Shown in pieces: positions 26,011-34,416 of a stretch of DNA of 64,000 nt (position 1 is its first letter; each line of letters opens with the position of its first letter). Made by a program: the position numbers and the translations under genes. The notes under the pieces are model-generated. The model saw only the letters and a program-made list of their open reading frames with translations, did no database searches and was not told where the DNA came from. Origin of the DNA: Meiothermus sp. (GTDB taxonomy: Bacteria; Deinococcota; Deinococci; Deinococcales; Thermaceae); contig BPIL01000006.1 in assembly GCA_026004095.1 (NCBI GenBank), positions 1 to 64,000 of the forward strand. The letters are read 5' to 3'.

Positions 26011-26922
26011 CTACTTATCGTAGGGCTTGCCAACAGCAGCAGGGGGGCGGCTCCGTCCGATAAAGCCCGCAAGTACCAGCATGGTCAGAATGAAAGGCAG
26101 GGCCTGCACGATGGTCGCAGGCAGGATATCCCCACCTTGAAGCTGAATCGCCAGCGCCTGGGCAAAGCCAAACAACAGGGTAGCCCCCAGCACGCCAAAT
26201 GGATGCCACTTCCCGAAGATAAGCGCAGCCAGGGCAATAAAACCAGCCCCGGCGCTCATAGCCCGGATGAACTGATTCAGGAAACCTATCGAAAGGTAGG
26301 CGCCCGCGATACCAGCCAGCATACCGGACAAAATTACCGCGGTGTAACGCATCCGTATGACATTAACGCCCATGGTCTCAGCAGCCTCTGGGTGTTCCCC
26401 CACGGCCCGCAAGCGCAGCCCCCAGGGGGTTTTGAAGAGCACCCACCAGACCACCGGCACCAGCAGAAAGGCAATCAGAACCAGAACCGAAACTTCCCCT
26501 ATTCCCAGGTTGACCAGCGGCAGGCGATTGTTGACCTCCTGAGAGGTGGAGGTGTTGTTGTAAAGCACCTGCAGCACAATCGAAGGCGCACCCAGCGCGG
26601 CAATGTTGATGGCTGTTCCCGAGACAATCTGGTCGGCGCGGTATTTGATGGATGCAATGGCGTGAATCAGACCTACCAGACCGCCCACAATGGCCCCCAC
26701 CAGGAGGCCCACCCAGGGAATCCAGAAGGCCTCGAGGCCGCCCGTGGCTACCTCAATGCGGTTGACAGTGATGGCCGCAGCAGCCGCGCCGAACAGAATC
26801 ATGCCCTCGAGGGCGATATTAACCACCCCGCTACGCTCCGAAAACAAGCCGCCCAGCGCGGTGAGCAGCAACGGCGTTGCCTGTCGCAAGGTTGAGAAAA
26901 ATAGTGCGATGACAATCTCCAT
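26011..26922 (-). CDS. ABC transporter permease (nucleoside/BMP type, YufQ-like)
   Basis: A 303-residue BPD_transp_2 family membrane subunit with about 8-9 helices. The N-terminal GGLFSERSGVVNIALEGMIL segment (about 25-44) is the hallmark of YufQ/NupQ-type permeases, and the EAA-like loop region GEHPEAAETMGVNVIRMRY (about 194-212) contacts the ATPase. It pairs with the neighbouring YufP-like permease (3 bp apart). The matching ATPase and BMP binding protein are at 47-50 kb. Likely substrates are purine nucleosides, by family analogy. Confidence 0.88.
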   Translation of the reverse strand: MEIVIALFFSTLRQATPLLLTALGGLFSERSGVVNIALEGMILFGAAAAAITVNRIEVATGGLEAFWIPWVGLLVGAIVGGLVGLIHAIASIKYRADQIVSGTAINIAALGAPSIVLQVLYNNTSTSQEVNNRLPLVNLGIGEVSVLVLIAFLLVPVVWWVLFKTPWGLRLRAVGEHPEAAETMGVNVIRMRYTAVILSGMLAGIAGAYLSIGFLNQFIRAMSAGAGFIALAALIFGKWHPFGVLGATLLFGFAQALAIQLQGGDILPATIVQALPFILTMLVLAGFIGRSRPPAAVGKPYDK

Positions 26923-26925
26923 AGT

Positions 26926-28800
26926 TTAATCTCCTGCAACCGGCGATGACTTGGCCTGACGGGCCTCCTGCTCGGCCCTGGCCTCGGTCTCGACCTGGGC
27001 GGCCCGCAGCGGATCGGTAAAGTAACGTGGCAGGAAGCCGCCCACCGCTATAAACAAAATAATCAGGGCCTGCAAAACCTGAATTATTTGGTTGCTGATA
27101 CCCAGTTGGGCATTAAGCGAAACCCCCCCCGCCAGCAAAACGCCGAACAGGGTTGCCGAGAGGAAAATACCCAGCGGCGTATTCTGCCCCATCAGGGCCA
27201 CGGCGATGCCGTCGAAACCGACGCTCGATGGAATAGCCGTCTTGAGCCGGTAGGTACCGTCCATACCAGCCCCCAAAACATAGTGGGTCGCAGCCAGCCC
27301 GGCCAAAGCCCCCGAGATGAACATGGCCAGTATCATTTTTCGCCTCAGATTAACCCCAGCATATTCTGCCGCTTTGGGGGCCAGACCCGTGGCCCGCAGT
27401 TCGTAGCCACCGGAAGTGCGAAAAAGGTAAAAGTTGTAGAACAGCAAGGCCAGAACAGCAATTAAGAACGAACCATTGAGGAGCTGCGAGGAAAGGGCCG
27501 AGCTGATGGTCACCGGGATGCCCGGCAGAACCCCCCCCAGTGCGTAACCCACCAGCAGAGCTGCCAACGTAGCCAGCAAGCGCTTGCCCAGCTCGAGCCG
27601 CCGCAGGGCGTAATAAACCCCTATGGCCGCCGCCACCCCCAGCGGCAGGGCCCACGAAAATGTGCTGTTGGGGGCCAGAATGTCGATCATAGAGGGGATG
27701 CGGGCCGCTTCCTGAATCTCTTCGCTGCGGCCTTCAAAACCTTCAGCCTTGAAGGGCAGGGTCACCTTGTTACCGAAAAAGCTGTACTCGTTGGCAGCCA
27801 ACATGAACAGGAGCACCGAAGCAGCGATGTAATTCATCATGATGGTGTTGATCACCTCATTGGCCCCAAAACGGGCCTTGAGCCAGCCCACCAATCCGCC
27901 CCACAAGGCCCCACCCAGGGCTGCGGCCAGTATGGCTGTGGGTAGCAGCAACCAGCCCGGCAGGGGCAGGTAAACCCCAGCCAGCATGGCAAAAAGCGCC
28001 CCGATGGTGAGCTGTCCGGGGGCCCCAATGTTAAACAGCCCCGCCCGAAAGCCAAAAGCCACAGCCAGCCCGGTAAAGATCAGGGGGGTGGCAAAACTAA
28101 GACTGTTGAAGATACCCGGTAGATTGAGGATGGGGCTGAACAGTATCTGGAAGGTATAGGTAACCAGGTCGAGCTTACCGGCAATTAGCTCGCGCATACC
28201 CAAACCCTCCACCCCCTGGGTGCCAAGCCCGGGGCGCAGGATGGCTACCACCCCGGCCCCAACCACCACCGCCAGCAGCAGCGATACCACCGGAACCACC
28301 ACCCCGCGCAGGCGCACCAAAAAGGCCCGCCCGCCTGGTAGCTGCATCCGGGCTACCAGCAAAAGCCCCAGGGAGTAGAACAGCCCCAAATAGGCTCCCA
28401 GCGAAAGGGCGTAGCGCCGTAAAGGAGGTCGCCGGGCCCCAGCAGCCAGGGCCGCTTCATTAGCGGAAGCGATGGCCTGATAGAACAGGTAGGCCTCGAG
28501 CGCAAACAAAGCCAGGCCCAGCCCCCCTAGCACATAGAGCAGCCTGGCCCGGGTTGCGGCGTTTGGCAAAAACACAACAACGCTGGCCGCCAGAAGCAGC
28601 CCCACCCAGAGCCCAAACACCACCCCTAACCAGCCAAAACTCAGCCCCTCCGGCAAAGTCAGGCCTTTGGGGTTCATGGCCCCTAGGGGGTTGAGTAAGT
28701 AACCGGTGCCATCAAACTCCCGCATGGGTACCGCCCAGGGGGACAAGATCATCAGCACCAGCACAATCAGTCCCGCAAGCAAGAAAAGATACCTACCCAT
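26926..28800 (-). CDS. ABC transporter permease (YufP-like) with long N-terminal membrane extension
   Basis: A 624-residue membrane protein. The C-terminal 450 residues are a BPD_transp_2 permease (RAGLFNIGAPGQLTIGALFA at about 270, AREANEVINTIMMNYIA-type region, LGLAPKAAEYAGVN loop). The first about 165 residues add four to five extra helices not present in typical about 350-residue YufP/NupP proteins. ATG 28800 has GAGGAA upstream; the frame is open for 25 codons further but without a ribosome binding site. Forms a two-gene unit with the YufQ-like permease. The extension's role is unknown. Confidence 0.85.
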   Translation of the reverse strand: MGRYLFLLAGLIVLVLMILSPWAVPMREFDGTGYLLNPLGAMNPKGLTLPEGLSFGWLGVVFGLWVGLLLAASVVVFLPNAATRARLLYVLGGLGLALFALEAYLFYQAIASANEAALAAGARRPPLRRYALSLGAYLGLFYSLGLLLVARMQLPGGRAFLVRLRGVVVPVVSLLLAVVVGAGVVAILRPGLGTQGVEGLGMRELIAGKLDLVTYTFQILFSPILNLPGIFNSLSFATPLIFTGLAVAFGFRAGLFNIGAPGQLTIGALFAMLAGVYLPLPGWLLLPTAILAAALGGALWGGLVGWLKARFGANEVINTIMMNYIAASVLLFMLAANEYSFFGNKVTLPFKAEGFEGRSEEIQEAARIPSMIDILAPNSTFSWALPLGVAAAIGVYYALRRLELGKRLLATLAALLVGYALGGVLPGIPVTISSALSSQLLNGSFLIAVLALLFYNFYLFRTSGGYELRATGLAPKAAEYAGVNLRRKMILAMFISGALAGLAATHYVLGAGMDGTYRLKTAIPSSVGFDGIAVALMGQNTPLGIFLSATLFGVLLAGGVSLNAQLGISNQIIQVLQALIILFIAVGGFLPRYFTDPLRAAQVETEARAEQEARQAKSSPVAGD

Positions 28801-28925
28801 AAGTTCCTCAGAGCGGATTCTACACTGCGCGGCTCCATTGCATAGCGCGGCCACACCCCCGGCAAACCTTCTCAAGGCCCCGGCCGATCCTGGAAACTGC
28901 CTCTATTTTATGCGGCCCGGGGTGA

Positions 28926-28931
28926 TAGACT
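28926..28931 (+). promoter_or_regulatory. -10 box TAGACT, menG promoter (leaderless)
   Basis: TAGACT ends 6 nt before the GTG start at 28938. Confidence 0.5.
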
Positions 28932-28937
28932 TGTCGG

Positions 28938-29702
28938 GTGCAAGATTCGACTGAAACCAGGGCCAGAGCCATTCAGCAAATGTTTTCAGAAATAGCCCCG
29001 CGCTACGATCTGCTCAATCGGGTGCTATCGCTTGGGGTGGATCGCCTCTGGCGCGTGGCCGCTGTTCGGGCGGCTTTGGAGAAAAATCCCTCGCGCGTCC
29101 TCGACCTAGCCACCGGCACCGGTGATATTGCACTGCTTCTTAAAAAGGTGGCGCCGGAAGCCGAGGTGATCGGCGGCGACTTTGCACCCCCCATGCTCGA
29201 GCTGGCCCGTCAAAAAGCGCTCAAGGCAGGGCTCGAGATCCCTTTTGTGGAGGCCAACGCCCTGCGGCTGCCTTTCCCCGACCAGCACTTCGACGCGGTG
29301 GTCATCGCCTTCGGCTTCCGCAACTTTGCCGATTATCACAGGGCGCTGACCGAGCTTTACAGGGTTATTGCACCGGGGGGGCGGCTGTGCATTCTGGAGT
29401 TTCCCCCTCCACCCCGCAACGGCCTGGGCCTGCTCTATCGCTTCTACTTCACGCGCATTTTGCCCGTCATCGGGGGGCTGGTCTCCGGCAACGCCGCGGC
29501 CTACCGGTACCTGCCCGACTCAGTCGAGCGCTTCCCCGATCCCAACGCTTTGGCTAATATGATGAATCTGGCTGGCTTTGTTACGCAGTATCAACTATTC
29601 ACCGGCGGTATCACCGCGCTGCACATTGGCGATAAGCCCAGCCCGGCCCCAGCCAGCCGGGTTGTTCGAACCGGAGAGTCTGACCCTGATGAACCAACCT
29701 GA
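28938..29702 (+). CDS. menG: Demethylmenaquinone methyltransferase
   Basis: SAM-dependent C-methylation, the last step of menaquinone synthesis, serving the respiratory chain. The 254-residue UbiE/MenG family protein has FSEIAPRYDLLNRVLSLGVD (about 16-35), SAM motif I VLDLATGTGDIAL (about 55-67), the AFGFRNFADYHRAL region (about 124-137) and the family motif FYFTRILPVIGGLVSGNAAAY. GTG start, no ribosome binding site. The last bases overlap the next ORF by 14 nt. Confidence 0.93.
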   Translation: MQDSTETRARAIQQMFSEIAPRYDLLNRVLSLGVDRLWRVAAVRAALEKNPSRVLDLATGTGDIALLLKKVAPEAEVIGGDFAPPMLELARQKALKAGLEIPFVEANALRLPFPDQHFDAVVIAFGFRNFADYHRALTELYRVIAPGGRLCILEFPPPPRNGLGLLYRFYFTRILPVIGGLVSGNAAAYRYLPDSVERFPDPNALANMMNLAGFVTQYQLFTGGITALHIGDKPSPAPASRVVRTGESDPDEPT

Positions 29703-30234
29703 TCCTGCCATCGAAGTAGATCCCCAGCGCTTGCTGCTGGAAAGCATGGAAACAGGGGCCTTGCCCGACTTAGAGCCGCTCGAGCTGGCCCGCCAGTACG
29801 CCCAGGAGCTGGCCCAGGGCAGCAGCGGCGAGAATGAAATTGTGCGCTGGTGGCACAGCCCGAGCGGGTTCTATTACGAGTTTAAGCAATTTCCCGCTGC
29901 ATTCTATGGCCGTTCGGGCCCTGTGCAGGGCCAGTACCTGTCACCCCAGGAAGCCCAGGAGCTGGTCTGGGAAGCCCTCACTCGAGCCGACAAAGAACAG
30001 GCCGACCTCACCATGTTCTACACACCCCATTTGATGCAAAGCGACCTGGACTTTTATATGGTCTACACCCTCGAGCAAACCCGCATCGAGCGGGGTGAGG
30101 CCCGTTATGCCCTGCCGCTATTCATGCGCCTCAAGCTGCCTACGCACCTGCTGCTGCTGTTTCGCACCAGAGACGAGTATCTGATGTTCAAGCTCCCTCA
30201 AGGCCAGCCGGTGCTTTACCGAGTGGTGGCATAG
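29689..30234 (+). CDS. Hypothetical protein coupled to menG
   Basis: A 181-residue soluble protein without signal peptide or helices through the membrane. It has aromatic-rich segments (WWHSPSGFYYEFKQFPAAFYG near 48-68) and an acidic N-terminus. ATG 29689 overlaps the menG stop by 14 nt and has GGAG 12 nt before it, so translational coupling is likely. I do not recognise the family. It is followed by a strong terminator, so menG and this gene form one transcript. Confidence 0.65.
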   Translation: MNQPDPAIEVDPQRLLLESMETGALPDLEPLELARQYAQELAQGSSGENEIVRWWHSPSGFYYEFKQFPAAFYGRSGPVQGQYLSPQEAQELVWEALTRADKEQADLTMFYTPHLMQSDLDFYMVYTLEQTRIERGEARYALPLFMRLKLPTHLLLLFRTRDEYLMFKLPQGQPVLYRVVA

Positions 30235-30281
30235 CACCCCCAACAAACACTTTTATGGCCTCGAGCGGGGTTGGCTCAACA

Positions 30282-30330
30282 GCCAAAGCAGGGGTGCGTC
30301 CCCTGCTTTGGCAACTTAAATGCTTTTCTA
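30282..30330 (+). terminator. Terminator after menG operon
   Basis: A 13-bp stem GCCAAAGCAGGGG / CCCCTGCTTTGGC (30282-30294 with 30300-30312, loop TGCGT) is followed by AACTTAAATGCTTTTC on the plus strand. The stem is strong; the U-tract is interrupted. Confidence 0.7.
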
Positions 30331-30396
30331 CTCTCTTCGGTCGGCCAGAATCTTTCACCTTTGACTGCGCAGGGCGGTGTTTAAGCAGAAACGCTA

Positions 30397-30867
30397 TTAG
30401 TGGCTGTGCTGGTGCGCGCTGTGGACGTGACCGTGCTCGAGTTCTTCCGGGGTGGCAGGCCGGATGGCCGTGAGGGTGACATCGAAGTTGAGCGTCTCGC
30501 CTGCCAGGGCATGGTTGAAATCGATGGTCACGTCCTGATCGTCCACATTCAGCACAGTGAAGGGCATGGGGTTCCCCTGGGCATCCTCCGCGTAGAACAT
30601 GGCGCCTTCTACCAGCTCGGCGTCCCTTGGAAAGGCCGCTCGATCGACCACCTGCACCCCCTCGGGATCATAGAGACCGTAGCCTTTTTCCGGGGGCACA
30701 GCAACCACCACACGGTCACCGGCCACCTTACCCTCGAGGGCCTCCTCCAGACCCGTCACAATATTGCGGTATCCATGCAGGTAGTCCAGTTCCCCCTGGT
30801 CGATCAGCTCGTTGTCTACATGCAGGGTGTATCGAATGGTTACCACATTGCCTTTGCTCGCCGTCAT
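30397..30867 (-). CDS. slyD: FKBP-type peptidyl-prolyl isomerase, SlyD-like
   Basis: Folding helper with isomerase and chaperone (insert-in-flap) domains; 156 residues. Features are YTLHVDNELIDQG, the GLEEALEGKVAGD segment (about 39-51), the IF domain around VPPEKGYGLYDPEGVQ and VDFNHALAG-like TIDFNHALAGETL (about 120). A His-rich tail (HGHVHSAHQHSH) probably binds Ni or Zn, as in SlyD. ATG 30867 is preceded by GGAGAGGAG. A TATACT box lies at 30920-30925. Divergent from the cysteine synthase gene. Confidence 0.92.
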   Translation of the reverse strand: MTASKGNVVTIRYTLHVDNELIDQGELDYLHGYRNIVTGLEEALEGKVAGDRVVVAVPPEKGYGLYDPEGVQVVDRAAFPRDAELVEGAMFYAEDAQGNPMPFTVLNVDDQDVTIDFNHALAGETLNFDVTLTAIRPATPEELEHGHVHSAHQHSH

Positions 30868-30919
30868 AACAACTCCTCTCCATTCACAGAAACCCACCTT
30901 CGTTTCCGCGAGACAATCA

Positions 30920-30925
30920 AGTATA
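30920..30925 (-). promoter_or_regulatory. -10 box TATACT, slyD promoter
   Basis: TATACT (minus strand) lies 52 nt before the start codon, so unlike most genes here slyD has a true 5' UTR with a ribosome binding site. The -35 is unclear. Confidence 0.45.
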
Positions 30926-30983
30926 AGCCATCTGGATTAAGCAATCGTAAACCAAAGCGAACCTCGCCCACCAGGCCATGGCC

Positions 30984-30989
30984 TATGCT
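30984..30989 (+). promoter_or_regulatory. -10 box TATGCT, cysteine synthase promoter (leaderless)
   Basis: TATGCT ends 7 nt before ATG 30997, without a Shine-Dalgarno. Confidence 0.5.
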
Positions 30990-30996
30990 TATACCC

Positions 30997-31932
30997 ATGA
31001 ACGTAGAAGACGTAATCGGGAAGACCCCGGTGGTTCGCCTGAAGCGCCTGGTAACGCCAGAGATGGCGGAGGTTTGGGTCAAGCTCGAGGGCAACAACCC
31101 CGGCGGCTCCATCAAAGACCGCACCGCCTGGTATCTGATCAAGGACGCCGAAGAGCGCGGTATTCTGAAGCCAGGATCGGGCCAGCTCATCGTGGAGCCT
31201 ACCAGCGGCAACACCGGCATTGGGCTGGCTATGGTAGCTGCCAGCCGGGGCTACAGGCTCATCCTGACCATGCCAGCCCAGATGTCCGAAGAACGCAAAC
31301 GCATCCTCAAGGCCTACGGGGCCGAACTGATACTCACCGATCCCAGCCGCCGGATGCTGGCCGCCATCGAGGAGGCCCAGCGGATTGTGGCCGAGCAGGG
31401 GGCTTTTATGCCCAACCAGTTCGACAACCCCGCCAACCCCAGGGCCCATTACGAGACCACCGGCCCCGAAATTTTTGAGCAGATGGGGGGTCGGCTGGAT
31501 GCTTTTGTATATGGCTCCGGCACCGGCGGTACCATCATGGGTGTGGGGCGTTACCTGCGTGAGCGCCTGCCCAATGTCCAGATAATTGCCTGTGAGCCCC
31601 GTCGGAGCAACGTGCTCTCGGGCGGCCAGATGGGCTCGCACCAGTTCCAGGGCATGGGGCCTGGGTTCATTCCGCCCAACCTCGACGTGAGGATGCTGGA
31701 TCGGGTGATTCAGGTGTTGGAAGAAGACGCCTTCCCCCTAGCCAAGCCGCTGGCCCGCGAAGAAGGGCTTTTTGTGGGAATGAGCGCCTGCGGAATGATC
31801 TGGGCCGCCCTGCAAGTAGCCCGCGAACTCGGGCCTGGCAAAAGGGTTCTAACCATCGCCTGCGACTCGGGTATGAAGTACCTCTCGACCCAGCTTTTCG
31901 CGGATGCCCAGGCTGAAACCAGCGCGTCTTGA
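30997..31932 (+). CDS. Cysteine synthase (CysK/CysM-like PLP enzyme)
   Basis: Beta-replacement enzyme forming cysteine from an activated serine and sulfide; 311 residues, cytoplasmic. The PLP Lys is in GGSIKDR (about 38-44), the substrate loop in PTSGNTGIG (about 68-76) and the PLP-phosphate loop in GSGTGGT (about 173-179). The C-terminal Ser near SACGMIW holds the pyridine nitrogen contact. CysK, CysM and O-phosphoserine-dependent forms cannot be separated by eye. Own leaderless promoter. Confidence 0.9.
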   Translation: MNVEDVIGKTPVVRLKRLVTPEMAEVWVKLEGNNPGGSIKDRTAWYLIKDAEERGILKPGSGQLIVEPTSGNTGIGLAMVAASRGYRLILTMPAQMSEERKRILKAYGAELILTDPSRRMLAAIEEAQRIVAEQGAFMPNQFDNPANPRAHYETTGPEIFEQMGGRLDAFVYGSGTGGTIMGVGRYLRERLPNVQIIACEPRRSNVLSGGQMGSHQFQGMGPGFIPPNLDVRMLDRVIQVLEEDAFPLAKPLAREEGLFVGMSACGMIWAALQVARELGPGKRVLTIACDSGMKYLSTQLFADAQAETSAS

Positions 31933-31970
31933 AGGTGCGTCAACACCTGTAGTTTGCGCGATTTGTAGGC

Positions 31971-31976
31971 TAAACT
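31971..31976 (+). promoter_or_regulatory. -10 box TAAACT, radA promoter (leaderless)
   Basis: TAAACT ends 9 nt before the radA ATG; no ribosome binding site. Confidence 0.45.
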
Positions 31977-31985
31977 TGCTCTCAG

Positions 31986-33302
31986 ATGGCTAGGGCGTCT
32001 ATCCAGCTTCGCTGTACCGAGTGCGGGTATAAGTCGGTCAAGGCACTCGGGCGCTGCCCCAACTGTGGAGCCTGGGACAGCTTTGCAGAAGAAGCGCCCC
32101 CGCTCAAATCTGTGGGCGCTGGTAAGGCCGGGATGGCGCGGCCCCGCCCCTCACCCAATCCAGCGGCGTTGACCCGCCTCGAGGATGTACCGGAGGAGGG
32201 CGAGGCGCGGTTTTCCAGCCGGATCGGCGAGCTGGATCGGGTGCTGGGTGGGGGGTTCGTACCCGGTGAGGTGCTGCTGCTGGGCGGGGAACCGGGGGTA
32301 GGCAAGAGCACCCTGCTGTTGCAGGTGGCCCAGCAGATGCTGGAGGCGGGCCAGCGGGTGATCTACCTGGCTGGGGAGGAGTCGCCCGGGCAGATACGTT
32401 TGCGAGCCCGTCGGCTGGGTGTTGCGGGGAGCCTCGAGCTGCTACGGGAGACCGAGCTGGAGGCAATGCTGGCTACCCTCGAGGCCGCCCCTCCGGACTT
32501 TCTGGTGGTGGACTCCATCCAGACCATCGAAACCACGGCCTCGCCAGGCTCACTGGTCGCGGTGCGCGACGCCACGGCGGCCCTAACCCGCTTCGCCAAG
32601 CGTCATCAGGTGACCACCGTGCTGGTTGGGCACGTCACCAAAGAGGGTGTGGTCGCCGGGCCCAAGGTTATCGAGCACGTGGTGGACGCCACCCTATACC
32701 TGGAAAGCGCCGGAAACTTCCGCATACTGCGCTCCAGCAAAAACCGCTTCGGGCCGGTGGGCGAGCTGGGGGTCTTCAGCATGGTGAACGAAGGCTTGGC
32801 TGAGGTTCCCAACCCCTCGGCGGCCTTTCTGGCCGAACGGCCGCTGGGCGCGCCGGGGTCGGTGGTGGCGCTGAGCCTCTCGGGCGAACGGGCCCTGGCC
32901 CTGGAAGTGCAGGCCCTGGCCGCCCGCACCCCCTTCCCCGCCCCACGCCGGGTGTCGCAAGGGCTGGACAGCCGCCGGGTGGACGTGGTGCTGGCGGTGC
33001 TGGAGCGCAGGCTCAATCTACCCCTGGGCAACCTGGATATCTATGTAAACCTGGCCGGCGGACTTCGAATTTTCGATCCAGGGCTGGATCTGGCCGTAGG
33101 GCTGGCGGTGTATTCTGCGGTGGTGGGCCGCCCAATCCCCCAGGATGTGGCGGTGGTGGGTGAGGTGGGGCTGGCCGGAGAGTTGCGCAGCGTGGAGGGC
33201 CTCGAGCGCCGCCTGCGGGAAGGCCAGCGGGCAGGTTTCGAACGCCTGGTACACCCACCCCAGTTCAGGAATCTGGAAGCCGTTGTGAATATGTTCTTAT
33301 GA
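31986..33302 (+). CDS. radA: DNA repair protein RadA (Sms)
   Basis: Hexameric DnaB-like helicase that extends recombination intermediates; 438 residues. The N-terminal C4 zinc finger is [19 protein letters not shown] (about 10-28). The RecA-like core shows Walker [10 protein letters not shown] (about 98-106), Walker B-like FLVVDSIQT (about 176) and the RadA motif KNRFG (about 252). The C-terminal Lon-protease-like domain ([17 protein letters not shown]) lacks the protease serine. The last four bases overlap the PIN/TRAM gene (ATGA). Confidence 0.96.
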   Translation: MARASIQLRCTECGYKSVKALGRCPNCGAWDSFAEEAPPLKSVGAGKAGMARPRPSPNPAALTRLEDVPEEGEARFSSRIGELDRVLGGGFVPGEVLLLGGEPGVGKSTLLLQVAQQMLEAGQRVIYLAGEESPGQIRLRARRLGVAGSLELLRETELEAMLATLEAAPPDFLVVDSIQTIETTASPGSLVAVRDATAALTRFAKRHQVTTVLVGHVTKEGVVAGPKVIEHVVDATLYLESAGNFRILRSSKNRFGPVGELGVFSMVNEGLAEVPNPSAAFLAERPLGAPGSVVALSLSGERALALEVQALAARTPFPAPRRVSQGLDSRRVDVVLAVLERRLNLPLGNLDIYVNLAGGLRIFDPGLDLAVGLAVYSAVVGRPIPQDVAVVGEVGLAGELRSVEGLERRLREGQRAGFERLVHPPQFRNLEAVVNMFL

Positions 33303-34366
33303 GTATGGTGCGATGGATTCTATACGGGCTTTTCGCCTACATGGGCTACCGGGTCGGGGTATGGCTCGAGGCCAACAACCTCATTGGAAGCAGCCCCCTG
33401 GGCAGCCTGACCAGCCTGAACCAGCTATACCTGGGTGTGGTGGGCCTGCTGATGGGTTTTTTACTGGTGCCCCGCCTCACCGACTGGTTGGAACGGCGCT
33501 GGGTGCGCACCCAGGACTGGCTTAAGCAGCTTCCACCCGAGATTCCCGTCGCCATCACGGCCGCTTCCGGGCTGGGGCTTCTGCTGGCTGTGTTGCTAAC
33601 CAACCTGCTGAACCAGATTCCTGGCTTTTCCGCGATTCACTCCCTGATCATTGCAACGGTGCTGGTCGTCTCGCTCTCGGCTTTTGCCGTCGCCAACCGA
33701 GAATATTTCCGCCTGGCCCGCCCCGCCCCACCCCCCAGCAAACCCCGGGGGGGCAAGCTGCTCGATACCTCGGTACTGATAGACGGGCGCATTGCAGATA
33801 TCGCTGAGGTGGGGTTTTTGGAGGGCCCGCTCTTCGTGCCCCGACAGGTGCTGCGGGAGTTGCAGCAGTTTGCCGATTCCTCCGAGGCCCAGAAGCGCGC
33901 CAAAGGGCGCCGGGGTCTGGACACCCTCGAGCGCCTTAAGTTGAGCGTGGGGCTCGAGGTGCTGGATAACTCCGAAAGCGACGAGCCGGTGGACGACCAG
34001 ATACTGGCCGAGGCCAAAAGGCTGGGCTCGGCCTTGGTAACCAACGACCACGCGCTGGCCCAGCTTTCCCGCATTTACGGGGTCAAAACCCTCTCGGTGC
34101 AGGCCCTGGCCTCGGCGCTGCGGGCCCCTTTGCAGCAGGGCGACACCCTGAACATCACCATCGTCAAAGAGGGCAAAGAACCCGGCCAGGGCGTGGGCTA
34201 CCTGGAAGACGGCACCATGGTCGTGGTGGACGACGCCATTCCCTTCAAGGGTAAGGAGGTGGGGGTGGTCATCACCCAGTCCATTCAGACCCAGGTGGGC
34301 CGTTTGTTGTTTGGAAAGCTCCAGAACGAACCAGCCGAGCGTTCAGCCCACAAGACGGAGCGATAG
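33299..34366 (+). CDS. PIN/TRAM domain membrane protein (YacL-like)
   Basis: A 355-residue protein: four N-terminal membrane helices (about 1-140), a PIN nuclease domain (about 155-280) and a C-terminal TRAM domain (about 285-340). PIN acidic residues appear in [28 protein letters not shown] and VTNDHAL. This set is typical of the YacL family found widely in bacteria. It is translationally coupled to radA (ATGA overlap). A role in RNA cleavage at the membrane is plausible from domains only. Confidence 0.88.
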   Translation: MSMVRWILYGLFAYMGYRVGVWLEANNLIGSSPLGSLTSLNQLYLGVVGLLMGFLLVPRLTDWLERRWVRTQDWLKQLPPEIPVAITAASGLGLLLAVLLTNLLNQIPGFSAIHSLIIATVLVVSLSAFAVANREYFRLARPAPPPSKPRGGKLLDTSVLIDGRIADIAEVGFLEGPLFVPRQVLRELQQFADSSEAQKRAKGRRGLDTLERLKLSVGLEVLDNSESDEPVDDQILAEAKRLGSALVTNDHALAQLSRIYGVKTLSVQALASALRAPLQQGDTLNITIVKEGKEPGQGVGYLEDGTMVVVDDAIPFKGKEVGVVITQSIQTQVGRLLFGKLQNEPAERSAHKTER

Positions 34367-34403
34367 CACACCCAGCCATACCGATGCCGGCGGGTTTCGA
34401 CGG

Positions 34404-34409
34404 TAAACT
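34404..34409 (+). promoter_or_regulatory. -10 box TAAACT, NOD/TPR regulator promoter (leaderless)
   Basis: TAAACT ends 7 nt before ATG 34417. Confidence 0.45.
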
Positions 34410-34416
34410 GTGGTAA

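Noticed and set aside
31933-31948. Hairpin AGGTG-CACCT after the cysteine synthase gene as a terminator
   Set aside because: Only a 5-bp stem and no proper U-tract; too weak to call.
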